Shown here: one piece after another, positions 38,318-48,760 of the stretch
Layout of the letters: each line of letters starts with the position of its first letter
Position numbering within the stretch: the first letter of the stretch is position 1
DNA from: DASRDU01 sp035560235
GTDB taxonomy: Bacteria; Acidobacteriota; Blastocatellia; RBC074
Length of the DNA: 64,000 nucleotides
Reading direction: 5' to 3'
Assembly: GCA_035560235.1 (NCBI GenBank)
Contig: DATMAG010000107.1
Span: forward strand, 124,001-188,000
Made by a program: the position numbers and the translations under genes
Notes under the pieces: model-generated
The model's database searches: none
What the model saw: the letters and a program-made list of their open reading frames with translations, nothing else
Told to the model about the DNA's origin: nothing

Positions 38318-40738
38318 ATGCAGAGGATTTTTCGTCTGATGTTCGCGAGGCGCGGGCTGAAACGCGCGGTCAGTGCGCTCCTGTGCGGCGCGCTGGCGCT
38401 GATGATGGCCGGGGTGCGCCACACGGGCAGAGTCAGCGCCGGGCTGCCGATTGCCGCCACTCCGAGCGGCAACATTGTCAACTGGCGCGGGCCGGTCACT
38501 TACACCATTGACCAGGGGCCGCTCGGATCGCTCTCGAATGCGGAAGCCGTGGCACTGGTCAATGAACTTTTCGGCGTCTGGAAACACGTGCCGACAGTCA
38601 GTCTCGACCTGCAGCAGAACGGGCAGCTTTCGCAGGATGTGACTGCCGCGAATTACCTGAGCCTGTATCGCAATCGCAGCGATCAGAATCATCCGATCAT
38701 CTTCGACACGGACGGCAGCATCATTGATGCGATTTATGGCAGCGGCGCGCACACCTCCATTCTCGGTTTCGGCGTGCCGTCGTGGACGACTAGCAGCCTG
38801 GACTCATCGATCGACGGAGCCATCAGTGATGCCGATGCGGTGCTGAACGGCGCCTTCATTGGTGGCCGCCCGGCTGATACGCCGCAACTTTCAATTGAGC
38901 AGTTCAAGGCGACCTTCGTGCACGAATTCGGCCACTTTCTCGGCGTCGGACACTCGCAGCTGAATATCGGCACGGCCTTTGACCGCAACTTCTCCAACGA
39001 TCAGATCGTGCCGCTGATGTTTCCGTTTTCGCTCAACAATCAGACGCCCGTGCTGACGCAGGATGACAAGGCGCAGATCACGCGAATGTACCCGTCAGCC
39101 GCGGCGGCCTCAACGACCGGAAACATTCGGGGCCGCATCCTTCTGCCCGATGGGGTGACACCGTTTCAGGGGGCCAACGTGATTGCGCGGCGCATTGATG
39201 ATCCGCTGGTGGTCGCTGTCTCTTCCGTTTCAGGCTATCGTTATCGCGGCACTGGCAGCAGCGCGAATTTCGGTTCAACTGACAGCTCGTTGCAGGGCCT
39301 GTTTGAAATCAACAGCCTGCCGCCGGGCAATTACACGGTTGAGGTCGAGCCGATTTATCAGGAGTTCATCGGCGGCTCAGGCGTCGGCCCGCTCGATCCA
39401 CCGATTGATCTGCCTGGGCCTGCTGAGTATTACAGCGGCGCGGCGGAATCGGCCAGCGACGGTCCGGCCACAGCAGCTATTCTCTCGGTCAGCGCCGGTC
39501 AGACGCTCGACAACATCAACATCATTCTCAACAGCAGCAACTCGATTCCACAGATCAGCGAAACCGCTTCGCACAGCGGGATCGGAACAGCACAGGCTGT
39601 TTCGCTGCCGCGCATCATCACCGGCAGCGTTTCATCTGCTGATCCCGGAGAAGCGCGCGGCGGCGCATTCACGGGCGTTCCGGCTCAGGTGCAGGATTTC
39701 TTTTCCTTCACGGCGACCGCCGGTGACTGGGTGACGCTCGATCTGAACTGGCCGAACCCGGCGGTCAATCTTGATCTTTATTTGTATGACGGCAGCGGGA
39801 CGCGGCTCGCGAGTTCCTACACCTGCTCCTACGGCATTACCTGCGGAGGCAGCTTCAATCCGACGCGCGAACAGATCGGACCGTTCCAGGTCTCCGCGAC
39901 CGGGACGTACTTCATCGGCGTCAGTTCGCGCACGAGCACGGTGACGAATTACACGCTTGAGGCCTCTTATCAGCGCGTCAGCATTCAGAACAATTCAACT
40001 CAGGTCACCACAGTCAGCGCCGCAAACTATCAGGCGCAGGCGCCGCCGGAATCAATCGTGGCCGCCTTCGGCACACAGCTCGCGCCGAATCTCGCAGTTG
40101 CCGCATCAGTGCCGCTGCCCACGAGCCTTGGTGGAGTGACAGTGACTGTGAACGGCAATCCGGCAGGACTGTTTTTCGTTTCGCCGAATCAGGTGAATTA
40201 TCAGATCCCGGCAGGAACAGCCGCCGGGACGGCGAATGTCGTCGTGACCACTAGCAGCGGCGTCGTTTCGCGCGGCACGATCACCGTGTCCGGTGTCGCG
40301 CCGAGCCTGTTTACAGCCAATTCAGACGGGCAGGGCGCACCGGCAGCGCTCGTGCTGCGCGTCAGGTCAAACGGGCAGCAGATCTATGAACCGGTGGCGA
40401 AATTCGATTCAGCCACGAACAAATTCGTTCCGGCGACGATTACTCGCGCCGCCGGTGATCAGTTGTTCCTGGTTTTGTTCGGCACCGGATTGCGTAACGC
40501 ACCCAATGCCGACAACAACAGTGACAATGGCGTGGCTGAAAGCGTGCAGGTAACGTTTGGCGGAACCAGTGCGCCAGTGCTGTACGCAGCGGCTGCGCCG
40601 GGCTACGTGGGACTCGATCAGGTCAACGTGCAGATTCCGAACGGAGTGAGTGGCTCAAGCGTCACGGTGATTATGAAGGTGAACAACGGACAAGGAACGC
40701 TCGTGCAGGCCAATCCGGTGACGGTGGCTCTTCAGTGA
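38318..40738 (+). CDS. Secreted metzincin (matrixin-like) protease with PPC and Solibacter-type C-terminal domains
   Basis: The 806-residue precursor has a signal/membrane segment (about residues 20-45) and a zinc protease domain with His202-Glu203-x2-His206-x2-Gly209-x2-His212 (HEFGHFLGVGH). That is the metzincin HExxHxxGxxH motif. A CNA-B/carboxypeptidase-regulatory-like region (NIRGRILLPDGVTPFQGANV) follows, then a PPC-like domain (VQDFFSFTATAGDWVTLDL, about residues 430-545). The last 240 residues contain repeated VAAFGTQLAPNLA, GLFFVSPNQVNYQIP and VLFGTGLRNA motifs. I know these from the 'Solibacter uncharacterised C-terminal domain' (TIGR03437), a strong acidobacterial marker. It is predicted to be an extracellular protease. 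Confidence 0.88.
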   Translation: MQRIFRLMFARRGLKRAVSALLCGALALMMAGVRHTGRVSAGLPIAATPSGNIVNWRGPVTYTIDQGPLGSLSNAEAVALVNELFGVWKHVPTVSLDLQQNGQLSQDVTAANYLSLYRNRSDQNHPIIFDTDGSIIDAIYGSGAHTSILGFGVPSWTTSSLDSSIDGAISDADAVLNGAFIGGRPADTPQLSIEQFKATFVHEFGHFLGVGHSQLNIGTAFDRNFSNDQIVPLMFPFSLNNQTPVLTQDDKAQITRMYPSAAAASTTGNIRGRILLPDGVTPFQGANVIARRIDDPLVVAVSSVSGYRYRGTGSSANFGSTDSSLQGLFEINSLPPGNYTVEVEPIYQEFIGGSGVGPLDPPIDLPGPAEYYSGAAESASDGPATAAILSVSAGQTLDNINIILNSSNSIPQISETASHSGIGTAQAVSLPRIITGSVSSADPGEARGGAFTGVPAQVQDFFSFTATAGDWVTLDLNWPNPAVNLDLYLYDGSGTRLASSYTCSYGITCGGSFNPTREQIGPFQVSATGTYFIGVSSRTSTVTNYTLEASYQRVSIQNNSTQVTTVSAANYQAQAPPESIVAAFGTQLAPNLAVAASVPLPTSLGGVTVTVNGNPAGLFFVSPNQVNYQIPAGTAAGTANVVVTTSSGVVSRGTITVSGVAPSLFTANSDGQGAPAALVLRVRSNGQQIYEPVAKFDSATNKFVPATITRAAGDQLFLVLFGTGLRNAPNADNNSDNGVAESVQVTFGGTSAPVLYAAAAPGYVGLDQVNVQIPNGVSGSSVTVIMKVNNGQGTLVQANPVTVALQ

Positions 40739-40834
40739 GCTGGTTGAAAATCAGTGGAAAGGAAAATGGCGATACTCATTGCGGCAGAGGCAGTGCGTAT
40801 CGCCATTTGATTTTCGGATGAGTTTCAGCCGCAG

Positions 40835-41134
40835 TTACTTCTTCGGCGGCACGACTGCATCCTTGCAGGCCTTGGCCACGCGGAATTTCACGACGGTCTT
40901 GGCCGGAATCTTGATGGCCGCGCCAGTCGCGGGGTTGCGGCCCATGCGCGCCTTGCGATTCGCCTTGACCAGTTTGCCAATGCCCGGCACGACGAACTGA
41001 CCGGTCTTCTTGGTCTGGGTGACGGCGACGCTGGCGAGTTCATCAAGAATCTCGTTTGCAGTCTTCTTCGAAACGCCGAACTTGTCGGCGAAGTGTGTAG
41101 CCAACTGGCTCTTGGTCATTGCTTTTGCTGCCAT
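40835..41134 (-). CDS. hup: HU/IHF-family DNA-binding protein
   Basis: HU bends and coats DNA. The 99-residue protein has the dimer-forming helices (MTKSQLATHFADKFGVSKKTANEILDELASV), the beta arm with conserved RKARMGRNPATGAAIKIPA, and KFRVAKACKDAV, plus a short basic end (VPPKK). I used the ATG at 41134, which has AAGGAG nine nt upstream; the longer reading has none. A good promoter lies at 41323-41351, leaving a leader of about 180 nt. The exact paralogue type (HupA/HupB) is not determined. Confidence 0.95.
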   Translation of the reverse strand: MAAKAMTKSQLATHFADKFGVSKKTANEILDELASVAVTQTKKTGQFVVPGIGKLVKANRKARMGRNPATGAAIKIPAKTVVKFRVAKACKDAVVPPKK

Positions 41135-41322
41135 GATTGAAAGCTCCTTTTGGATGATGTTGGTTAGTTGCAAGCGTTGACTGCTGCTCACGCAGCCAGA
41201 CCTCAGCGCCTCTCTGCTGACAGAAGCAAACACTCCTGCACTTCAGTTCGTTCGGATACCACTTTGGGAATTCGAAAAGAGCGGACTCTGAGATAACTGG
41301 ATATTGTGCTTGATCGCGGCGG

Positions 41323-41351
41323 AGTATACCGTAGCTTGTAGTCAGACGCAA
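41323..41351 (-). promoter_or_regulatory. Sigma-70-type promoter for the HU gene
   Basis: On the minus strand: TTGCGT (41346-41351), 17-nt spacer, TATACT (41323-41328). Confidence 0.6.
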
Positions 41352-41454
41352 GACGAAAAAAGCCTGATTTTTCAGTATCGGCAAAATGCCTGCCGCTTCG
41401 GAGGCGCATGGCTATTGAGGTTTCCGCGCCCTCACTCTCCGGGCGGCGCGAGCA

Positions 41455-41483
41455 TTGCCAAATTCGGGCGGGTTGGTTTAGAT
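41455..41483 (+). promoter_or_regulatory. Candidate promoter for the LysW-like gene
   Basis: TTGCCA (41455-41460), 17-nt spacer, TTAGAT (41478-41483). It leaves a leader of about 140 nt before the GTG at 41630 in a stretch with no other gene. Confidence 0.45.
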
Positions 41484-41629
41484 TCTGTGGCCGCAACCGG
41501 GTGCCTGTTCTCAGTGAAGCGAAACGCGATTGCCGCTTCACTCAGTCTGAAGATGCCGGGTTGGAGGTTGAAAACCTGATTTTTCCGATCTGTAATAATC
41601 GATTATCTGACCGACGGAGGGGAATTGCC

Positions 41630-41833
41630 GTGCCGATTGCTGCCTGCCCTGAATGTGGAGCTGAAGTCCACGTGGAAGAAGAGATGGACAAGGGTGACCT
41701 GCTCACCTGCGAGGAATGTGAGTCGCGTCTGGAGATCGTGGGACTCGATCCGATTGAGCTGGATCTCGCGCCTGAAGATGAACTCGACGACGAATATGAT
41801 GATTATGGATATGACGAGGACGAGACTTACTGA
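41630..41833 (+). CDS. LysW-like zinc-ribbon carrier protein with acidic Tyr-containing tail
   Basis: The 67-residue protein starts ACPECGAEVHVEE with Cys6 and Cys9. Cys27 and Cys30 lie in LTCEECESRLEIVGLDPIEL, the same layout as LysW/ArgW amino-group carrier proteins (zinc ribbon, then an acidic tail). In LysW the substrate is attached to a C-terminal Glu in an EDWGE end. Here the tail is longer (DELDDEYDDYGYDEDETY), ends in Tyr and has no EDWGE. The GTG start has GGAGG nine nt upstream. No lys/arg genes are nearby, so a classic lysine-pathway role is unsupported. It could be a small acidic zinc-ribbon protein that binds another partner. Confidence 0.75.
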   Translation: MPIAACPECGAEVHVEEEMDKGDLLTCEECESRLEIVGLDPIELDLAPEDELDDEYDDYGYDEDETY

Positions 41834-41852
41834 AGCACCGCTGACTGACTGC

Positions 41853-42854
41853 TTATGGCATTGGCGCGGTATACCCGGTGCGGCTCGCGCGCAGCCGGAC
41901 TCCGGGGCGCGTGGTCGTGACTCGCAGCGTCCGATATTTGCCATCCCTGACATCGGGATAATAGGCCAGCCCGTAGCTCGCCCTGATCTCCTCAGCCAGC
42001 GCCCTGAAAATCGGGGTGAAATCACGCGCATCAGCCGCAAAATCGCGCCCGCCCGTGGCCATCACAATCCGCGAGGCATCGAGCGGAGTAATCACTCGTT
42101 CTCCTGAAGGTGTGGGTGTCAGAATGTAGGAAGGCAGCGTCACCGAGTAAACAGTCACTCCGGCGGCATTCGCCCGTCTGATCAGCTCTTTCCGGTCAAT
42201 TATGCTGGCTGAATCAAATCCGTCAGTGATCACCACCACCACCCGCCGCATTGGATAGCCTCCGCTCGTGCGCAGCGATTTTTTATTGAACATTGTAACT
42301 GCCCGGTCAATCGCATCATAGATCCGGGTCGAGCCTTCAAAGTGATTTGCCTGTGAAAAAGCCTTCTCGATCTTGTGCACATCGCTGGTGAAATTCTGCA
42401 GAACTTTCACGTTGTAATTGAAGGTGATGGCTGCAAAGACCGAGTCTCCCCTGAGCAGTTCCGTGAATTTTCGCGCGGCATTGCGCAGCGTTTCAGTCTC
42501 TTCCGGTTTCAGGCTGCCGGACAGATCGAGCGCGAAAACGACCGCCAGAGGCCGCGACAAGGTGGTCTCGCTGGTGATGCTGAAGAAATCTATCCGGCGC
42601 GGATTCCCGTCCTCGTAAACCTGAAAATCGTCAGCCTTCAGATCACGCACATAATTGCCTGAGTCATCCGTGGCCGTCACATCAATCACGACCAGATCAG
42701 TATCAATTCGCACAGCCGGATTCTGATGCGCCGGCTGCTGAGTTGAGGTCTGCGTCTCGCCAGCCCTGCGTGGTCTGGTAGCCTGAGTGGCAAAGCCGGT
42801 CAGAGCAAGACCCGCGAAGGCAAGCCAGAGAAGGATGGAAGTTCTGATTTTCAT
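41853..42854 (-). CDS. Exported VWA-domain protein, acidobacterial VWFA-related type
   Basis: The protein (333 residues from the ATG at 42854) has a signal peptide (MKIRTSILLWLAFAGLALTGFA) and an N-terminal strand-rich part with RIDTDLVVIDVTATDDSGNYVRDLKADDFQVYEDG. A von Willebrand factor A domain follows, with MIDAS motif Asp110-x-Ser-x-Ser (DLSGS), a Thr-containing loop and VVITDGFDSAS. This combination is the 'VWFA-related acidobacterial domain' (TIGR03436). VWA domains bind metal ions and protein ligands, and many such copies exist in Acidobacteria with unknown role. A perfect TATAAT on the minus strand (near 42893-42898) lies upstream. Confidence 0.85.
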   Translation of the reverse strand: MKIRTSILLWLAFAGLALTGFATQATRPRRAGETQTSTQQPAHQNPAVRIDTDLVVIDVTATDDSGNYVRDLKADDFQVYEDGNPRRIDFFSITSETTLSRPLAVVFALDLSGSLKPEETETLRNAARKFTELLRGDSVFAAITFNYNVKVLQNFTSDVHKIEKAFSQANHFEGSTRIYDAIDRAVTMFNKKSLRTSGGYPMRRVVVVITDGFDSASIIDRKELIRRANAAGVTVYSVTLPSYILTPTPSGERVITPLDASRIVMATGGRDFAADARDFTPIFRALAEEIRASYGLAYYPDVRDGKYRTLRVTTTRPGVRLRASRTGYTAPMP

Positions 42855-42934
42855 CGGAAGATTGCTATAATTTCCGGGGAGCAGCACAACAGAATTATAA
42901 GCGTGCTGCGCTCAATTCAAAACAGGAGCTGATT

Positions 42935-43627
42935 ATGACGCGCAAAACATCATACGCCATTATTCTGTCAGTGGTTCTGACGCTTGTCGCGGCTCTGCCG
43001 TCCCTGGCTCAGTCTGCCTCCGGCGCGATCAGAGGAAAGGTGAAGGAGCAGGATGGCAAGGCGCTTGAAGGAGTGAAAGTACTGGTCAGAAAAATCGAAA
43101 CGAAGTCAGGCGGCGATCAGACTGCCAGCCGCGCCTCCAGCCAGGGCGCCAGGCTGGCGGAGTCATCATTCAAACGCGAAACCGAAACCAGCAGCAAAGG
43201 TGAATTCGCCTTTGCCGATCTTGAGCCGGGCAATTACGCGCTGACATTTGAGAAGCAGGGATTCGTGACCATTACCACCTGGCAGATCGAAGTCAAAGCC
43301 GGAGAGACAGTGCAGTTCGGAAGAACCATTGAACTGGCGCGCGAAAAACAGGTGGAAAGCTCCCTGATTCGCGGCGCAGTTTTCAATCACGATGGGTTCA
43401 CCTTCCCGAATGCCACTGTCAGGATTGAACGAATTGGCGGGGGCAGGAAATTCAAACGGGAGACGAACTCAGCCGAAGGAGGCGAATTCGCCTTCCGCGT
43501 CCCGTCGGAGAAAGGAACCTATCGCATCACGGCTTCTGCTGATGGTTTTCAGACGGCGGTGAAGGAGATTGAAGTTGATGCGGCTGAGGTCAGGCAGATT
43601 TCACTGACGCTGGAGAAGAAACCGTAA
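42935..43627 (+). CDS. Exported protein with two carboxypeptidase-regulatory-like domains
   Basis: The 230-residue precursor has a signal peptide (residues about 1-27, ending SLAQS). Two similar Ig-like CarboxypepD-reg units follow: the first, from SGAIRGKVKEQDGKALEGVKV, ends in FAFADLEPGNYALTFEKQGF; the second is SLIRGAVFNHDGFTFPNATV, ending in FAFRVPSEKGTYRITASADGF. Such domains are cell-surface modules often attached to TonB-dependent receptors or peptidases; here they stand alone. AGGAG lies upstream of the ATG. It is divergent from the VWA gene. Confidence 0.85.
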   Translation: MTRKTSYAIILSVVLTLVAALPSLAQSASGAIRGKVKEQDGKALEGVKVLVRKIETKSGGDQTASRASSQGARLAESSFKRETETSSKGEFAFADLEPGNYALTFEKQGFVTITTWQIEVKAGETVQFGRTIELAREKQVESSLIRGAVFNHDGFTFPNATVRIERIGGGRKFKRETNSAEGGEFAFRVPSEKGTYRITASADGFQTAVKEIEVDAAEVRQISLTLEKKP

Positions 43628-43652
43628 GCATCAACAACCGGGCAAGACCAGC

Positions 43653-43693
43653 AGGGGCGAAGGAAGCAGCACACTTTCTTCGCCCCTTTGCTT
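43653..43693 (+). terminator. Hairpin with T-run between convergent genes
   Basis: Arms AGGGGCGAAG (43653-43662) and CTTCGCCCCT (43678-43687) are followed by TTGCTTTTTC. It terminates the exported-protein gene and may also serve rho from the other side. Confidence 0.8.
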
Positions 43694-43699
43694 TTTCAA

Positions 43700-45058
<1,359 letters not shown>

Positions 45059-45377
45059 ATCAGTTTTCAGTTGTTGTGACCTTCAGGTGCTGTGGTGCCA
45101 TGTGGGACAAATCAGCCTTGTGATGGTCGGTCAATGGGAAATTCCGGGTTTGCTGTGGAGTTGTTACGGCAATTGCTCAGTGATTCGATAACCGGCCCTG
45201 ATGAATTTACCCGCACAGTTACGGAACTGCCTGAGTGATGGTGCGGCTGATGACCGCACAAACCTGCCGAACTTTATCGAGTGAAATTCAGGGCAAAAGC
45301 CTGGTCTGGGATTAGTGCGTGCGAGAGGCCGGATTTTGCTCTCTTGAGAGTTGCAGGCAACACGCGCGGGAAGCTTT
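45059..45377. other. Long gene-free leader upstream of rho
   Basis: No coding frame is convincing. A pyrimidine/purine mix with C-rich stretches on the minus strand is consistent with an rut-like autoregulatory site, but I can show no exact element. Confidence 0.35.
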
Positions 45378-45995
45378 TCAATTCCCACCGGAGCTGCGTG
45401 TCAGCTTTCCTTCACTAACTGCCGTCATACTGGCCTGAATCTCATCCCATAACTCTCTGACCCCTGCACGAGTCAGCGCCGAGAATGGAATGATGCGTTC
45501 AGTTCCGAGTACCTTGCGAGCGCGCTGCAACGAGGCGCGCTGTTCATTCGCCGATAACTTGTCAATCTTTGTCGAGACTACCAGAAAGGGAAGCCCGAAA
45601 TGCTGGAGCCAGTTTTTCATCTGGAGATCAAGCGGGGAAGGCTCGTGCCTGGAGTCTACGATCAGGATAGATAGCACAAGCTGACGACGTTTCGCAAGGT
45701 AATTCTCAATTAACTCTCCCCAGGCAGCCCGGGCAGTCTTTGAGACTTTGGCGTAACCGTACCCCGGCAGATCCGTGAAATAGAACGATTCATTGATCAG
45801 AAAGAAATTGAGCGCCTGTGTCCGCCCCGGCGTCGAACTGGTTCTGGCCAGCCCCTTCTGATTGAGCAGCGTATTCAGCAGGCTCGATTTTCCGACATTC
45901 GAGCGTCCAAGGAACGCAACCTCCGGACGCTGATCGCGCGGATAAGAGGCCGGTGTGGTGGCGCTGGCAACGAACCTTGCGCTGGTAATTTTCAT
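45378..45995 (-). CDS. engB: Ribosome-biogenesis GTPase EngB (YsxC/YihA)
   Basis: EngB is an essential small GTPase needed for assembly of the 50S subunit. The 205-residue protein has G1 GRSNVGKSSLLN, G2 Thr in STPGRTQ, G3 DLPGYGYAK and G4 STKIDKL, plus the closing helix. The ATG at 45995 (start MKITSARFV) is the family N-terminus; a TTG 15 nt upstream would only lengthen it. It lies 60 nt downstream of lon on the same strand. Confidence 0.95.
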   Translation of the reverse strand: MKITSARFVASATTPASYPRDQRPEVAFLGRSNVGKSSLLNTLLNQKGLARTSSTPGRTQALNFFLINESFYFTDLPGYGYAKVSKTARAAWGELIENYLAKRRQLVLSILIVDSRHEPSPLDLQMKNWLQHFGLPFLVVSTKIDKLSANEQRASLQRARKVLGTERIIPFSALTRAGVRELWDEIQASMTAVSEGKLTRSSGGN

Positions 45996-46055
45996 CACGG
46001 CGAATCTCAAATCCCGATCTCAAACCGCGGACTTGAAATCAGAGATTCCCATACT

Positions 46056-48515
46056 TCACCCGGTCACTGAGCCTTCAGCCTGGCCTGCTCCCACTGGCGG
46101 CGACCAGAGCGGCGGAGCCACATCAGCCGTGACTGTCGGGCGCGGCACGGGGATGCGCTCGAGCGCGATGAGCAGCACCTCGTCCATAGTCTCGACGGCA
46201 TTGACGTGCAGCGCTTCAAGGATGTCACCCGGAACTTCGGGCAGATCCTTTTCATTCTCTCTGGGAATGATCACGCTCGTCACTCCCGCGCGGTGCGCAG
46301 CGAGGAGTTTTTCCTTCAGCCCGCCGATGGGCAGCACCTTGCCGCGCAAGGTAATTTCGCCGGTCATTGCCACGTTCTTGTGTACGGGAATGCGCGTCAG
46401 GGCTGAAGCCATCGCGGTCGCCATCGTAATGCCTGCCGACGGGCCGTCCTTTGGAATCGCGCCTTCGGGAACGTGAACGTGCAGATCGTAATTCCGGTGA
46501 AAATCTGCCGGAATTCCCAGTTCCGCGGCGCGCGAACGAATCCAGGTAACCGCAGCCTGAGCCGACTCCTGCATCACGTCGCCGAGTTTGCCGGTCAGCG
46601 TCAGCTTGCCGTTTCCTTCGACGAGCGTGGCTTCGACCTGGAGCACATCACCACCGACTTCAGTGACGGCAAGGCCGTTGACCAGTCCGATCTCGCTGCG
46701 TTCGGCAGCCAGTTGCGGACGGAATTTCGTCGGGCCGAGCAGCTTCCTGACAGCGTCATTGTCAGCGATGAAGTGAAACGACTTTGTCGCCGCGTGATCC
46801 TTCTGCGGGCCGTTCTTCTGAACAAGCTGGCGCGCCACCTTGCGGCAGATCGAGCCGATCTCGCGCTCCAGATTCCGCACTCCGGCTTCACGCGTGTAAT
46901 ACTCAATGATGGTTCTGACTCCGTCATCGGTGAATTCAATCTGCTCCGGCGTGAGGCCGTTCGCTTCGCACTGCTTCCGCAGCAGATGACGCCGGGCGAT
47001 TTCGACCTTTTCGCGCTCGGTGTACCCGGCCAGGCGAATGATCTCCAGCCGATCCTGCAGGGCAGGCTGAATCGTGTGCAGCACGTTCGCCGTCGCAATG
47101 AACATCACCTGCGACAGATCATACTCGACATCCAGATAGTGATCGTGGAACGAATGATTCTGTTCCGGGTCGAGAACTTCGAGCAGCGCGGCTGACGGAT
47201 CGCCGCGAAAATCCGAGCCGACCTTGTCCACTTCATCGAGCAGCACGAGCGGATTGATCGTTCCCGCCTTCTTCATCATCTGAATGATCTGCCCCGGCAG
47301 CGCGCCGATGTAGGTGCGCCGATGGCCGCGAATCTCGGCTTCGTCGCGCACACCGCCCAGTGAGAGGCGCACGAATTTACGCCCCGTCGCCCTGGCAATC
47401 GAACGCCCGAGGCTGGTCTTGCCCACGCCCGGCGGGCCGACGAAGCAGAGGATCGAACCCTTTGGCTTCTCGGTCAGCTGGCGCACGGCCAGGTATTCCA
47501 GAATGCGCTCCTTGATCTTCTCCAGACCGTAATGATCGGCGTCAAGCACCTCCTGAGCGTAATTGATGTCGCGGATCTCTTCGCTCCGCGCCTGCCAGGG
47601 CACTGCGAGGAGCCAGTCCAGATAGTTGCGCGAGACTGTTGATTCAGCCGACATCGGCGGCATCTGTTCAAGCCGGTGCAGTTCAGCGAGCGCCTTGTCG
47701 AAAGCCTCCTGCGTCATTCCGGCCTGTTCGATCTTCTGGCGCAATTCCTCAATCTCGGCCTTCTCGTCCTTGCGGCCAAGTTCCTTGTGAATCGCCTTGA
47801 TCTTTTCGTTGAGGTAATACTCGCGCTGCGCCTTCTCCATCTGCCGCTTGACGCGGGTCTGAATCGTGCGGTCGAGGTTGAGCTTTTCGATTTCAATTTC
47901 GAGCAGTTCGGTCAGCCGCACCAGCCGTTCGTGAGCCGAATAGATTTCAAGCAGTCCCTGTTTATCCTCAATGGAAAGTTTAAGGACGTGCGCGAGATTG
48001 TCAGAAAGCTGTCCCGGATCAGCAGCGCGCATCGCGGCCTGCAGCGATTCCGGGTTCGGCTCCTGCGCAAGCTTGAGGTACTGTTCGATCAGTGAGGCAA
48101 TTCGTGAAACCAGCGCCATCGCGCGCTGCCCGCTTTCGACAACTACCGGCGCGCGGCGCAGCGTGGCCAGATAATAACCATCCACCTCATCTACGCGCAG
48201 GGCGCGAGCGCGTTCGCGGCCTTCGACCAGGACCTTGATAGTGTGTTCATCCGGCTTGCGCAGCGAATTGGCGATATAAGCGAGCGTGCCGGTCTGATAG
48301 ATCTGACCGGGCATCGGCTCTTCGATGGTGGCATCGTGCTGCGTCGCCAGAAAGATCATGCGACTCGTCGTCAGCGCCTCTTCGAGCGCACGCACTGAGG
48401 AAGCCCGGCCAATATTGAAGGCGGCTCTGGTTCCGGGAAAGACGACGACATCGCGGATCGGAACCATCGGGTAACGCACGATATCATTCGGGGTACTGTC
48501 GCTGTATTCCTGCAT
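46056..48515 (-). CDS. lon: ATP-dependent protease Lon
   Basis: Lon degrades misfolded and regulatory proteins. The 819-residue protein has the N-terminal substrate domain (PMVPIRDVVVFPGTR), coiled helical linker, AAA+ module with Walker A GPPGVGKTSLGRS near residue 358, Walker B LLDEVDKVG, and the C-terminal protease domain. The catalytic Ser lies in KDGPSAGITM (about residue 693) and the catalytic Lys in GGLKEKLLAAHRAG (about residue 734). The start has GAGGG at about nine nt. It sits between clpX and engB in the proteostasis block. Confidence 0.97.
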   Translation of the reverse strand: MQEYSDSTPNDIVRYPMVPIRDVVVFPGTRAAFNIGRASSVRALEEALTTSRMIFLATQHDATIEEPMPGQIYQTGTLAYIANSLRKPDEHTIKVLVEGRERARALRVDEVDGYYLATLRRAPVVVESGQRAMALVSRIASLIEQYLKLAQEPNPESLQAAMRAADPGQLSDNLAHVLKLSIEDKQGLLEIYSAHERLVRLTELLEIEIEKLNLDRTIQTRVKRQMEKAQREYYLNEKIKAIHKELGRKDEKAEIEELRQKIEQAGMTQEAFDKALAELHRLEQMPPMSAESTVSRNYLDWLLAVPWQARSEEIRDINYAQEVLDADHYGLEKIKERILEYLAVRQLTEKPKGSILCFVGPPGVGKTSLGRSIARATGRKFVRLSLGGVRDEAEIRGHRRTYIGALPGQIIQMMKKAGTINPLVLLDEVDKVGSDFRGDPSAALLEVLDPEQNHSFHDHYLDVEYDLSQVMFIATANVLHTIQPALQDRLEIIRLAGYTEREKVEIARRHLLRKQCEANGLTPEQIEFTDDGVRTIIEYYTREAGVRNLEREIGSICRKVARQLVQKNGPQKDHAATKSFHFIADNDAVRKLLGPTKFRPQLAAERSEIGLVNGLAVTEVGGDVLQVEATLVEGNGKLTLTGKLGDVMQESAQAAVTWIRSRAAELGIPADFHRNYDLHVHVPEGAIPKDGPSAGITMATAMASALTRIPVHKNVAMTGEITLRGKVLPIGGLKEKLLAAHRAGVTSVIIPRENEKDLPEVPGDILEALHVNAVETMDEVLLIALERIPVPRPTVTADVAPPLWSPPVGAGQAEGSVTG

Positions 48516-48760
48516 GGTAGTAAGCCCTCAGACTCAGATCAAAACTGCGCTTCCGGAAGCTGCCGGAACTTCAGTGCCAAAGTCTTTCATCAGGGCTTCA
48601 CGCTCAGACGTCGGCCCTGTCAGTGAATTGTGTCTGGGAACCTGCACGATGGCGGCCCGCATTGCTGTCCATCGTGTCCTTGAAGCTTCAGGGTGGAAGT
48701 CTCTTTTTTCAGAAGCCGTGTCCTGTCCGGGTCGGGTAATAATGAACCAGGTGATTCGCG

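Noticed and set aside
41853..42887. A GTG start at 42887 for the VWA protein
   Set aside because: The ATG at 42854 begins directly with a signal peptide; the 11 extra codons have no supporting feature.
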